IMG/VR virus record: IMGVR_UViG_3300037264_007278
Coordinates: 1-33,792 of that record
Strand: one strand, 5' to 3'
Source: a virus
DNA length: 33,792 bases
The translations under genes were made by a program, and so were the position numbers. The notes beneath the pieces are model-generated. The model saw only the letters and a program-made list of their open reading frames with translations. It made no database searches and was not told the DNA's origin. Positions 1 through 7,231 of this stretch are shown here, piece by piece (the stretch's first letter is position 1; every line of letters starts with the position of its first letter).

Positions 1-232
1 TATCTGCGTCATACTCTGTGGATTCGCGATGCCGGGTCCATGGACCACAGAAAACCCCAGCAGCGCGGACAGTCTTGTCAGCAGCCTGCCTGGCAGAGTC
101 CAGTAACTCTAGCAAGATCCTGGCGCCTTCGATGACTGGCTCATGCTGTCTCTTGTATGCTTCAAGGCGTTGTTGAAGGGCTAGGTAGTTAGCAACTTCT
201 GGGATGCTGTCTGGGTCTACGGTTTGTGTCAT
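1..232 (-). CDS. hypothetical protein, 3' end outside window
   Basis: A leftward open frame starts at ATG 232-230 and stays open to the left edge (77 codons). Its start overlaps the stop of the uracil-DNA glycosylase gene as ATGA, the usual junction in this operon, so translation is probably coupled. The visible N-terminus is mostly helical and charged, with a LALQQRLEAYKRQHEP stretch, followed by a DKTVRAAGVFCGPW segment with one Cys-Gly-Pro. I do not recognise the family. It is the last visible gene of the leftward operon that begins at 3792. Confidence 0.6.
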   Translation of the reverse strand, partial: MTQTVDPDSIPEVANYLALQQRLEAYKRQHEPVIEGARILLELLDSARQAADKTVRAAGVFCGPWTRHRESTEYDAD

Positions 233-1065
233 GTTATCTCTATACCTCTGATGTCATCTTCTGTTAGGTCTCGTTCCCCGGGCAATATCCCAAAGGCTTC
301 CTGCATATACCTATCGTACACAGCAGCGGCGTGTTTCATATCCTTCGCGAAGCATTCTACTGGGCTACCCGGGCTGCGGTCTGGCAGTTTTCTTAGGACA
401 TAAGCGGGGTGCAACGTCGGCAATAGCAGGTAGCGCACGCGGTTGAGCTCTACGGGCAAGGAGAGCTGCCCTTGTATCTTGCGCTCCCAAACTTTCTTTT
501 TGGCTGTCAGCGTGGGTACGTGCCAGCTGCCCTCTATCTCGATTTCTTGGACACACCCACGGATGCTGGTGATGGGCGTTGCTTTACCTGTTAGTGCTTT
601 AACCGCAGCAGCGCCTAGGGCGACGATCAGAACAGGGTCTACTAAATAAATCTGTTCATGGAGCCTAGCTTCACAGGCAGCTTGCTGTATTTGTGTCGGG
701 GCTTCGTCACCTACGAAGTGCTCTTCCAATCTAGTGCGGTAATTGGTACGCATGATAGGTTGCCCTTCGCTGGTGTAGGCTGGGGCACAAGATCTGCACG
801 CTACTGTATTTGTGATGTACGCATCGCGAAGGTTCAGCAGCCGGATGGTATCTCTGAGGATCTGGCCAGACTTGCCTACGAATGGTTGCCCAGACTGCTC
901 CTCGTTCTTACCCGGCCCCTCACCTATGAACATGATTCCGCCAGTGACTCCCTCACCGAAGACTAGCGGGAAGCCATTTCCTAGGCGCCTCTCTGCGAGG
1001 TTGCAGCGTGTGCAGTTTTCCCACTCCTGGCGTAGTTGCGGTAATGACTTCCTGTAGTCCCTCAT
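229..1065 (-). CDS. uracil-DNA glycosylase family 4-like, Fe-S type
   Basis: This 278-residue protein looks like a family 4-type (bacterial/SPO1-like) uracil-DNA glycosylase, which removes uracil from DNA and carries a 4Fe-4S cluster. Visible evidence: a CTRC pair at residues 18-21; the active-site motif GEGPGKNEEQSGQPFVG near 48-64, matching the family pattern GEAPGxxEDxxGxPFVG; NTVACRSC at 86-93 and a further Cys at 131, giving the four cluster ligands; VALGAAAVKAL near 148-158; and the LHPAYVLRK motif at 218-226. The spacing between the third and fourth cysteines is long, an insertion at about 94-130. The start at 1065 overlaps the upstream stop as ATGA. Likely roles are repair or replication of phage DNA, or handling of uracil-containing DNA. 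Family assignment is strong; the biological role is inferred. Confidence 0.85.
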   Translation of the reverse strand: MRDYRKSLPQLRQEWENCTRCNLAERRLGNGFPLVFGEGVTGGIMFIGEGPGKNEEQSGQPFVGKSGQILRDTIRLLNLRDAYITNTVACRSCAPAYTSEGQPIMRTNYRTRLEEHFVGDEAPTQIQQAACEARLHEQIYLVDPVLIVALGAAAVKALTGKATPITSIRGCVQEIEIEGSWHVPTLTAKKKVWERKIQGQLSLPVELNRVRYLLLPTLHPAYVLRKLPDRSPGSPVECFAKDMKHAAAVYDRYMQEAFGILPGERDLTEDDIRGIEIT

Positions 1066-1460
1066 ACCAATCTGTTGTTGCCTGCTATTGTTATCCCCGA
1101 CCTAACAGCTCGTTGTTGTAGGACGATTTGCTCACCTCTTGCTATGAGCTCCTGGTAGGCCTCTTGGTCTTCTTTAGGCAGTTCGGTTAGGAGCTGAACA
1201 GCTGTGGGTTTAACGTAGAGATGCGATTGCTCCCACGCTAGGCTTACCCCCAAGGGCAGGGCGGTCACATTGTGCCGTATGACTGGTTGGTGGGTTCTTT
1301 CGTCCATCATAGTCATGTGCTGGTCTATCAAAAGCAGAACTGGGCTTAACTTGATGGTGGACCCACATAGTTTTGCTAGTTCGTGATCCGCCGGTACTAA
1401 CCGACCTATGTAACTGTTGCTACCGCTGTAGGCGACTAACCAAAAAGTGAGGTCTTGCAT
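1062..1460 (-). CDS. hypothetical protein (132 aa)
   Basis: This small leftward gene lies between the helicase and the glycosylase. The ATG at 1460 has a strong ribosome site (AGGAG, 7 bases upstream) located inside the end of the helicase gene, so the 25-bp overlap is believable. The stop overlaps the next start as ATGA. The protein is soluble and mixed alpha/beta, with no recognisable motif. Its last third (PKEDQEAYQELIARGEQI) should be helical. Operon position suggests a DNA-metabolism accessory, but that is only context. Confidence 0.65.
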   Translation of the reverse strand: MQDLTFWLVAYSGSNSYIGRLVPADHELAKLCGSTIKLSPVLLLIDQHMTMMDERTHQPVIRHNVTALPLGVSLAWEQSHLYVKPTAVQLLTELPKEDQEAYQELIARGEQIVLQQRAVRSGITIAGNNRLV

Positions 1461-3178
1461 GAGCGTACTCCTGGGTGTCCGTGTAACTCATAGGTGAATG
1501 GCCCACCGCTCTCTATGGGCCAACTACGCAGATGACTGCGAGTCTTTTGGCACATACCAATTACTGGGCCTATGTTGTGCTCGATGATAAGTAACAAGGG
1601 TGCTTTCTTGCCGCTCTTAGCCCGCTCTGTGCGGCCCTTTATCTGCTGAAGTGACCACTTATTGGAAAAGGGCATGGTGGTAATGACCGTGTCTAGAGCG
1701 CGGCTATCTAAGCCCTCTTTACCGTACTTGGTGATAGCAAAAACCACCTGTTTCTCAGCAATGTACTTATAGCGCACCGAGGGCTTTATGTCGTAGATCA
1801 TTAGACCACCAGTTGTTAGCTGTACCTGCAGGTTCTTTAGATACTCGCGCTGTCTACGGTTGTGCTCTTGGGTTATCTTCGCTTGAATCTCACATTGGAG
1901 CAGGCACTGCTCAAGTTCTGCTTGTTCTGCTAGTAATGCCCCCCGGTCCACGACCGCCAAAGTGCTAGAAGCGAGTTTGGTATTTACGGCGGCTAGGGCT
2001 TTCTGTTTGGCGTGCTTCTTCTTCTTTGGCAGGTCCAGTGGTGTTAGCACCTCTCCTACGTCTTGTGGGGTTGGCACAGGGATGTCTGTATAGAGAGCTG
2101 TAACCCCATTCCACATGGCGCACAGGTTCACGGCTTCGTCTACAGAGTTACAAAGAACAAGTACCTTTCTACCCTCTTGAACGGCAGTACCAACACGTGC
2201 CAAGACATGATGGAGATGCTCTGCCCACTGTCCGTAGTAAACAGCCAGCATGGACAGATGCAACTCCCCACGCTTATCCCGTATTCGGCAGCCTGGCCTG
2301 GTCTCGTCTGGCGTAAGCCCCGTCCAGTCAAAGGCAACTCTGGCAGTTAGGTCCTGTGTGAGGTTCTTGTGAAGAACTGGGCCAACGTGCATGTCGTAAA
2401 TGACGTGCAGGCCGTCTACACGCTCAGGTGTAGCAGAGAGCAACAGTCGGTACCCGTAGAATAGCTCTGCTACAGGGGCGAAGGTAGGGGCGCTAATGTG
2501 GTGCCCCTCTTCGAAGATAGCAATGCGGAAGTGCCTGCGAAAGTCCTCCCCAACCGTCGATGCTAGCTTTCCCAACGTGTGGTACGTTGCTAAAACTATG
2601 TCCTTCTTCCAGTCAAAGACGCCGGCTTGAACCCTGCCTACACCGGTTGGCACTACTAAGAGGCTCGCTATCTCTTTGGTCCACTGTTCTAGTAGCTGGG
2701 TGTTGTCAACAACTACAATAGCTGGACCGCCGTACTTAGCCACGAAGTCGAGAGCGATTACAGTCTTTCCTGCGCCGCAGGCTAATTGCAGGATGCCACT
2801 ATGCCCCGAGAGCAGAGCGTGCATGGACTGCTGCTGCACACTCTTTCCAGTGGGTTGGAGCACATCAATGCCGTCCTCTACTTTCCAGGTATGGTCTAGT
2901 AGGACCTTGCTGGCGATAGAGGAACTAACAAGATCTTGTGGTCTGCAGTCCACGATTGGGAAAGGTAGCCCTTCGAGCCGCCAGAAGTAGCGTGGCACTA
3001 CTAAGTGGTGTGGTGTCTCCCTCCACAAGGTTAGCGTGCGAACCTTATTTTCCAGGCGTGGATCTTGAAAAGTGTAGGTGAGGGCGCTCTTCACGCCCTC
3101 GACACTCACTAACGACTTCGGTATCCAGAGATGTGCATCTAGGTACCCCTGGTCTGGTCTACGAAGCACTATTCTCAT
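1436..3178 (-). CDS. superfamily 2 DNA helicase (XPB/UvsW-like)
   Basis: A 580-residue ATP-dependent helicase or translocase. Visible motifs: ACGAGKT Walker A at 133-139; motif Ia-like VVVDNTQLLEQW at 155-166; motif Ib-like VLATYHTL at 195-202; motif II as FEEGHH at 222-227, where DEAH is more usual; SAT motif III at 248-250; motif V region ITKYGKEGLDSRALD at 482-496; and motif VI QQIKGRTERA at 511-520. The order matches the ERCC3/UvsW type of SF2 proteins used for branch migration or recombination-dependent replication in phages. A Lys-rich, coiled-coil-like segment of about 75 residues (roughly 380-455) interrupts the second RecA domain. The start at 3178 overlaps the previous stop as ATGA. 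The exact DNA substrate cannot be told from sequence. Confidence 0.88.
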   Translation of the reverse strand: MRIVLRRPDQGYLDAHLWIPKSLVSVEGVKSALTYTFQDPRLENKVRTLTLWRETPHHLVVPRYFWRLEGLPFPIVDCRPQDLVSSSIASKVLLDHTWKVEDGIDVLQPTGKSVQQQSMHALLSGHSGILQLACGAGKTVIALDFVAKYGGPAIVVVDNTQLLEQWTKEIASLLVVPTGVGRVQAGVFDWKKDIVLATYHTLGKLASTVGEDFRRHFRIAIFEEGHHISAPTFAPVAELFYGYRLLLSATPERVDGLHVIYDMHVGPVLHKNLTQDLTARVAFDWTGLTPDETRPGCRIRDKRGELHLSMLAVYYGQWAEHLHHVLARVGTAVQEGRKVLVLCNSVDEAVNLCAMWNGVTALYTDIPVPTPQDVGEVLTPLDLPKKKKHAKQKALAAVNTKLASSTLAVVDRGALLAEQAELEQCLLQCEIQAKITQEHNRRQREYLKNLQVQLTTGGLMIYDIKPSVRYKYIAEKQVVFAITKYGKEGLDSRALDTVITTMPFSNKWSLQQIKGRTERAKSGKKAPLLLIIEHNIGPVIGMCQKTRSHLRSWPIESGGPFTYELHGHPGVRSCKTSLFG

Positions 3179-3792
3179 TTTGGAGGCTGCATGATGGTGG
3201 GCTGCGGTCCGGGTTGTGGTGCTGGGTGTGACCGAAGTGGGTTATGGTCGAAGAAGCTAGCTGTGGAATGGCCCAGTGCTTTTGCCATCGACCTGCCGAC
3301 TTCAGCTAATAGTCTAGCCCACCAGGGCGTTCCATCTAGAGGTTCCGGCACGGCCAGGTAGGTCGGCATCTGAGCTCCGGGTTGCTGATAAGGAAGCGGC
3401 ACCTGTTGTGGTCCTTGCTGAGCCACCCAGGGTGCTGCATACCCAGTAGTTGGGTACCCAGTCATAGGTGGCTGCATCGGCCTGAAGCCCGGAGCTGGTT
3501 GTGCTAACGGGAACAGCGCTGGAGGTGGTAGTGGCGGGGCTTGTAGCTGCGGTGCTTGCGGTTGTGCTGGGATTGGCTGGAATGGTTGTTGGTAAGGTTG
3601 GTACGGTGGGTATTGTGGGTAGCTCACTTTGTTTTCCTTGGCTGCTCTACACCGGTCATAGGCTGAACATCTCTTACGTAGGCTACTCTCGTTGTCTGGG
3701 TCGATGTATGCAAGGTCAAAACCACCCGCACACTCGACACGGTTTTGCTCCCAGAGTCTGCCGAAGCAACTCCAGGATGCTGGATTACTCAT
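3175..3792 (-). CDS. Cys-motif protein with long Pro/Gln-rich tail
   Basis: First gene of the left operon (205 aa). ATG 3792 has GGAGG about 5 bases upstream. Residues 1-50 hold four cysteines (C9, C21, C42, C48) in a compact region with CFGRLW, ECAGGFD and RCSAYDRC, which looks like a small metal-binding or disulphide-like domain. Residues about 57-150 are almost wholly Pro, Gln, Tyr and Ala (repeats of the PYQPYQQPFQP kind) and should be disordered. The C-terminus contains a short helical patch (WWARLLAEVGRSMAKAL) and another Pro-rich end. I cannot name the family. The architecture suggests an adaptor or DNA/RNA-binding tether, but that is inference. Confidence 0.7.
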   Translation of the reverse strand: MSNPASWSCFGRLWEQNRVECAGGFDLAYIDPDNESSLRKRCSAYDRCRAAKENKVSYPQYPPYQPYQQPFQPIPAQPQAPQLQAPPLPPPALFPLAQPAPGFRPMQPPMTGYPTTGYAAPWVAQQGPQQVPLPYQQPGAQMPTYLAVPEPLDGTPWWARLLAEVGRSMAKALGHSTASFFDHNPLRSHPAPQPGPQPTIMQPPK

Positions 3793-3812
3793 AGCGCCTC
3801 CATAGTTCGTGT

Positions 3813-3831
3813 CTCAGAGTTCTTATCCCTG
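3813..3831 (-). promoter_or_regulatory. shared 19-bp element upstream of leftward operon 1
   Basis: Read leftward, the element is CAGGGATAAGAACTCTGAG, 20 bases before ATG 3792. The same sequence with one change occurs at 13313-13331 before the other leftward operon. It contains a GATAAG core that could act as a -10-like box and a partial dyad (CAG.G...CTCTG). Because it heads both leftward operons, a promoter or operator is the simplest reading; which polymerase uses it is unknown. Confidence 0.55.
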
Positions 3832-3864
3832 AACCTGCTGTATATTCCCTTCCTCATGTGGGCG

Positions 3865-3892
3865 TTGTACCCTTGCAAAAGAGCCCTATTAA
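3865..3892 (+). promoter_or_regulatory. possible rightward sigma70-like promoter
   Basis: TTGTAC at 3865-3870 and TATTAA at 3887-3892 are separated by 16 bases, about 20 bases before the start of the first rightward gene. The -35 box matches the consensus at three positions and the -10 box at four, so this is weak. The region from 3793 to 3913 has no gene and lies between divergent operons, so a rightward promoter must be here or be supplied from elsewhere. Confidence 0.3.
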
Positions 3893-3913
3893 CGTACTGA
3901 CTCTGGAGTGTGC

Positions 3914-4411
3914 ATGGAAAAGCTCAGTGGATTGATCCTGGATTACTATGATGACACCTCCGGGGAGGTTCTTAGGGCTATCGAGGGGTCAGACGAGCTG
4001 GTCAAATCAGCTGAAGTACTAGGTACGGAGGAGCGCAGCAGGTTGCCAGACGACACGTTCGCTCTAGTGTTGTTGGACGGGACCAACTCCCTCCAGAAGT
4101 TTTCTATGCTGGATGAGGGGAACACTCGGCTCAGCATCGAATACTTCTTGCGGACTGGCCACAAGTTACCGGAGGAGGCACAAAAGGTTGCTGCAGAGAA
4201 TCTCCTTATTGGCTGCGGTTGGTACGGAATAAAAACCCCGCCGGAGTTGGAGAAGATTGCTATCGGAGCACTCGGGTTGTTGGGCGCTGGGTTGGTTCTG
4301 CCGGGAGTTGCTAGCGAGGCTTCCGGTAACCTCAAGGCAGTACGTACTGCTGGCGGTGCTATAATTACACCCAAGCAGATTAAGTTGATACGGATGCAGA
4401 CGGGAGTTTGA
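3914..4411 (+). CDS. hypothetical virion-operon protein with helical module
   Basis: I chose ATG 3914 (165 aa) because GGAG lies 5 bases upstream; the in-frame GTG at 3908 would overlap that ribosome site. The central part has the order LPDDTFAL, a basic/hydrophobic strand, then LSIEYFLRTGHKLPEEAQKV and AAENLLIGCGWYGI. This resembles a helical module seen in some phage structural or protease-linked proteins (pattern FAL, then aromatic-Pro/Ser, then YF, then P-helix, then GI). The C-terminal third has a hydrophobic Gly/Leu stretch (IGALGLLGAGLVLPGVA) that could insert in a membrane or pack in the capsid. It is the first gene of the virion operon ending with the portal. Exact function unknown. 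Confidence 0.65.
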   Translation: MEKLSGLILDYYDDTSGEVLRAIEGSDELVKSAEVLGTEERSRLPDDTFALVLLDGTNSLQKFSMLDEGNTRLSIEYFLRTGHKLPEEAQKVAAENLLIGCGWYGIKTPPELEKIAIGALGLLGAGLVLPGVASEASGNLKAVRTAGGAIITPKQIKLIRMQTGV

Positions 4412-4414
4412 TTG

Positions 4415-5311
4415 ATGCACGAGCTTGAAGACTACCTGCTGGGTAAGAATGCAGAGACGAGTGGTACAGACTTGATGCCGTACAGCCCATCACCGGCCAG
4501 TAAAAATAAGGATCAGTCACCTACCAAAACGATCCCAAAGGTGGGCTCGACGCAGGTTGGTAAGGTACGTCCCCACGTGGATGTGACTGACAAAGAGGCG
4601 ACTAAGGCGGCCGAGTCCTCGGAAGTACGGTTTTTAGCATTGCCTAGTCTGGGGCGTTACCCGTTAGATAGCTATGAGCAGGTGAAGACTGCCTGTACGT
4701 ACTTCCAGGAATGGGGTCGACGATTTACTCCTGAGCACAGACATGAATACTGCGCCAATCTTGTGAAGAGGGCTAGCTCCTTGGGGATCTCTGTTACTGA
4801 GGAGATCTCTAAGTATGGCTCTGTCACATATGCATCGTCTGCAGAGCTGGAACTTGCTCTTGCTGGTAGGGCGAGTGTTACGTCTAGCGATGAGCATAGA
4901 GCTCTGCTCGAGAGTATAAAGGTCGCCCAGCCAACGGTTGAGCCAGAGGTGTTCGCCAGGTTGCTATCGGAATTCGATAAGTTGGCGGGGATAGCTCACT
5001 TGTACGATGCTGAGATATACGACCCGTTCTTTACCACATTCGGGGTTAAGGCTGCTACAGATACGGGTGTGAAGTCAGAACTGTCCGATTCCCCTAGCGG
5101 TGCTCTCATCATCGGTAATGACTATGTCACCGCTAAGAACCTGAAAGAGTTTGCCCTGACGGGGTTGGCGTCACTGCCAATGTACAAAGAAGAGTTCTAC
5201 ACGAAGTTTCGAAAGGACCCGATAGGCACTTTCAATTCGTTGCCGCTAGACCAAAAGAAACAGATAGCCAGGCTAGCTTCTAGCCTTACAGAAGATGTAG
5301 CCTCCACGTGA
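4415..5311 (+). CDS. hypothetical virion-operon protein, same module as preceding gene
   Basis: ATG 4415 lies 3 bases after the previous stop with GGGAG about 8 bases upstream; a TTG at 4412 is a less likely start. The 298-residue protein begins HELEDYLLGKNAE, then a low-complexity Ser/Lys/Pro stretch to about residue 60. Residues about 70-135 hold FLALPSLGRYPLDSYEQV, ACTYFQEWGRRFTPEHRH and SSLGISVTEEISKYGS, a clearer version of the helical module in the preceding protein. The C-terminal half is helical with no motif I know. The two neighbours probably arose from a common module. Probably virion or assembly-related by position. Confidence 0.68.
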   Translation: MHELEDYLLGKNAETSGTDLMPYSPSPASKNKDQSPTKTIPKVGSTQVGKVRPHVDVTDKEATKAAESSEVRFLALPSLGRYPLDSYEQVKTACTYFQEWGRRFTPEHRHEYCANLVKRASSLGISVTEEISKYGSVTYASSAELELALAGRASVTSSDEHRALLESIKVAQPTVEPEVFARLLSEFDKLAGIAHLYDAEIYDPFFTTFGVKAATDTGVKSELSDSPSGALIIGNDYVTAKNLKEFALTGLASLPMYKEEFYTKFRKDPIGTFNSLPLDQKKQIARLASSLTEDVAST

Positions 5312-6153
5312 GGAATGGTAGTGTGCAGGCACCTACAGGGACTCACTTCTTAGCGGCGTTACGTTCATTGCGGGGGAGCCCTGCCACTCTGACGGCAATA
5401 GCAGAGCAGGGGTTAGCTACTGAACCTGGGTTAGGGGAAAGTGATCCTACGCAGGCACTTGAGACTATCGAGGAAGACACTGAGATAGCGAAGACCTCTG
5501 CAGAGGCTACTTCTGGGGCAGTGACACGTAGTAACTTCTTTCAGCATCCTGATGCTCATCCAGTAGCTTTAGACCTGTTGCTGCTACAGCATTATGGGCC
5601 TGAGTGGCTGACCTGGGAGCCAGAGGTTTTGGAGTGGCGCATACCACAAGACTTTCGGTCGCCAGACGTTAGCTCGTTGTGCATGACTAAGATCCAGGCC
5701 ATGAAGACGTTACATTTCGTGGATGCTCCCTGGGAGAATTGGGAGGTATTCCTGTGGGTGTGCATGAGCGTGAATGGCTTCTACCCAGATTTTGAGATGA
5801 TGCAGGCTCCAACTGCTGCCCAGACTATGGTGGCTATCGACATCTTCTTCAAAGTGCGCCAGGACGTGCAGTGGAGTGAAGAAATCAAGGTATACCTAGG
5901 AACTGTGTGGCGTGCTGACGGCATCCTGCAGCCGATACCCCCCGCTGACTTTTTTGCGATTGACACTGAGGGGCTGCCACTAGACATTGAGTCTGTGAAA
6001 GCTCGCTGGCCAGAGGTTCTCCGGTCTGGGGTAGCCCCCATTGTGGAGACTGTGGAAAATGAGCAATTAAGGCGACTGCTCGTAGTGCACCGGCATCTGC
6101 TGGCAGATCGGGCTAGACTCGACGGGCAACTACCTCTGGTACTGGATGGCTGA
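5308..6153 (+). CDS. hypothetical protein (281 aa), conserved-looking
   Basis: Starts at GTG 5308, overlapping the previous stop as GTGA. A second GTG at 5323 has AGGA 8 bases upstream and could be the true start. The first ~90 residues are low in complexity (Glu/Thr/Ala), then comes a compact, Trp-rich domain (HYGPEWLTWEPEVLEWRIP, WENWEVFLWVCMSVNGFYPDFE) and helices to the end. The aromatic-rich core looks like a folded, conserved domain, perhaps a neck or head-completion type, but I cannot name it. It is placed between the module-sharing genes and the portal. Confidence 0.62.
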   Translation: MRNGSVQAPTGTHFLAALRSLRGSPATLTAIAEQGLATEPGLGESDPTQALETIEEDTEIAKTSAEATSGAVTRSNFFQHPDAHPVALDLLLLQHYGPEWLTWEPEVLEWRIPQDFRSPDVSSLCMTKIQAMKTLHFVDAPWENWEVFLWVCMSVNGFYPDFEMMQAPTAAQTMVAIDIFFKVRQDVQWSEEIKVYLGTVWRADGILQPIPPADFFAIDTEGLPLDIESVKARWPEVLRSGVAPIVETVENEQLRRLLVVHRHLLADRARLDGQLPLVLDG

Positions 6154-7231
6154 GCTCACCAAAACATCGCTTGCGTCTTTCCACACCGAGTTGGTGAAGG
6201 AGGCCCTGGGTGGAGATCTTCTCCGCTTGGCCCGCAATGCTTCGCGGTCGGTGCGCGGCGCTGTCACCAGCCCAGCTACCCACCGTGTGGCAGGTGGCTT
6301 AGCAGGTGGCGTGGGGGCAGGTGGGTTAGCAGGTGGTGTGTTGGGCGCTGGCTATGGCGGTGCCAAGGGTTACCAAGAAGCTAGGGCGCAAGGACAGACG
6401 GTCGGTGGAGCCCTGAGAGCTGGTTTATCTGCAGGCACACGTCAGGGAGTCCGCGGTATAGGACAAGGGGCCCTTGTGGGCGGAGCTCTAGGTGGGGTGG
6501 GCGGAGCTCTCTCTAAGAGGGTGCCTACTGCTTTGGCACAAGCACCCCTTGTAGGAAGTGGGGCCAGATTTGGCCAGAGGCAACTTCATGGGATTACCGG
6601 ATGGACACCGGAGGCTGGCGTACGGTCTATTAGGGGTGGGGCTTACGGAGCTGAGCGTGGTGTTGAAGAGGCCCTTGGGTCTTTGGAGAAGGCCCATCAA
6701 AAAAGTAGGGGTGTAGCAAGTGCGCAGAGGGGATTGGACCGGGCAGTTACATATAGAAGGGCTGCTGGGCGTGCCGAAGAGTTAGGGCTTACCAGTCTTC
6801 CAGGGTATGCAAAGGCACTTCGGAAGGACCCTGTGGGGGCGTTGAAGGCGGGCTTTGGGGAGCAGTGGCATGGAGCCACTGGAGTACCCAGGGTTTTGGC
6901 GTATGGTGGCTCTGGAGCTCTTGTGGCGGGGGAGGCTTTGAAGGATGACCCGGGTGGCAAAGGTAGGCTGGAGCGTGCTGGTAGAGCTTTGGGTAGTACC
7001 TTACCTATGTTGGCTGGGCCACTCCCTATAGCTGCGTCTCTTGCGGCTACTCCGGCTATGGCTGCAGTGGGTGGATTACCCGGCAAAATCAAAGAAAGGA
7101 TAACCCGAAGAAAAGCGTCTGGGCACTTAGCAGCCCCGCCTTCCTTGGAACCGGCGAATGCGACTACCCAGCCTTCGGGATACCTGTATGCTGACAGGGG
7201 CCCAGGCGGCATGGAAGGACCTGTCGGATGA
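6146..7231 (+). CDS. glycine-zipper virion-type protein
   Basis: 361 residues, overlapping its upstream neighbour by 8 bp and the portal start as ATGA. Residues about 47-75 and 105-122 are dense in Gly/Ala/Leu/Val with GxxxG spacing (GGLAGGVGAGGLAGGV), typical of glycine zippers that pack in membranes or oligomers. Later hydrophobic runs (LPMLAGPLPIAASLAATPAMAAVGG) could also insert in a membrane. Basic residues flank these runs. Such proteins in phages are often packaged head or ejection proteins, but no catalytic domain is visible. A 27-bp-period DNA repeat encodes part of the first zipper. The product class is inferred from composition and position before the portal. Confidence 0.68.
   Translation: MAELTKTSLASFHTELVKEALGGDLLRLARNASRSVRGAVTSPATHRVAGGLAGGVGAGGLAGGVLGAGYGGAKGYQEARAQGQTVGGALRAGLSAGTRQGVRGIGQGALVGGALGGVGGALSKRVPTALAQAPLVGSGARFGQRQLHGITGWTPEAGVRSIRGGAYGAERGVEEALGSLEKAHQKSRGVASAQRGLDRAVTYRRAAGRAEELGLTSLPGYAKALRKDPVGALKAGFGEQWHGATGVPRVLAYGGSGALVAGEALKDDPGGKGRLERAGRALGSTLPMLAGPLPIAASLAATPAMAAVGGLPGKIKERITRRKASGHLAAPPSLEPANATTQPSGYLYADRGPGGMEGPVG
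6290..6340 (+). repeat. 27-bp-period tandem repeat in glycine-zipper gene
   Basis: A 24-base unit, GCAGGTGG[C/G]TTAGCAGGTGG, followed by [C/T]GTG, occurs at 6290-6313 and 6317-6340 with two mismatches. It encodes repeated AGGLAGGV and looks like a short in-frame duplication. Confidence 0.75.

Noticed and set aside
3793-3913. possible tRNA or small RNA in the divergent spacer
   Set aside because: No cloverleaf or stable long hairpin is visible; the spacer holds only the control elements.
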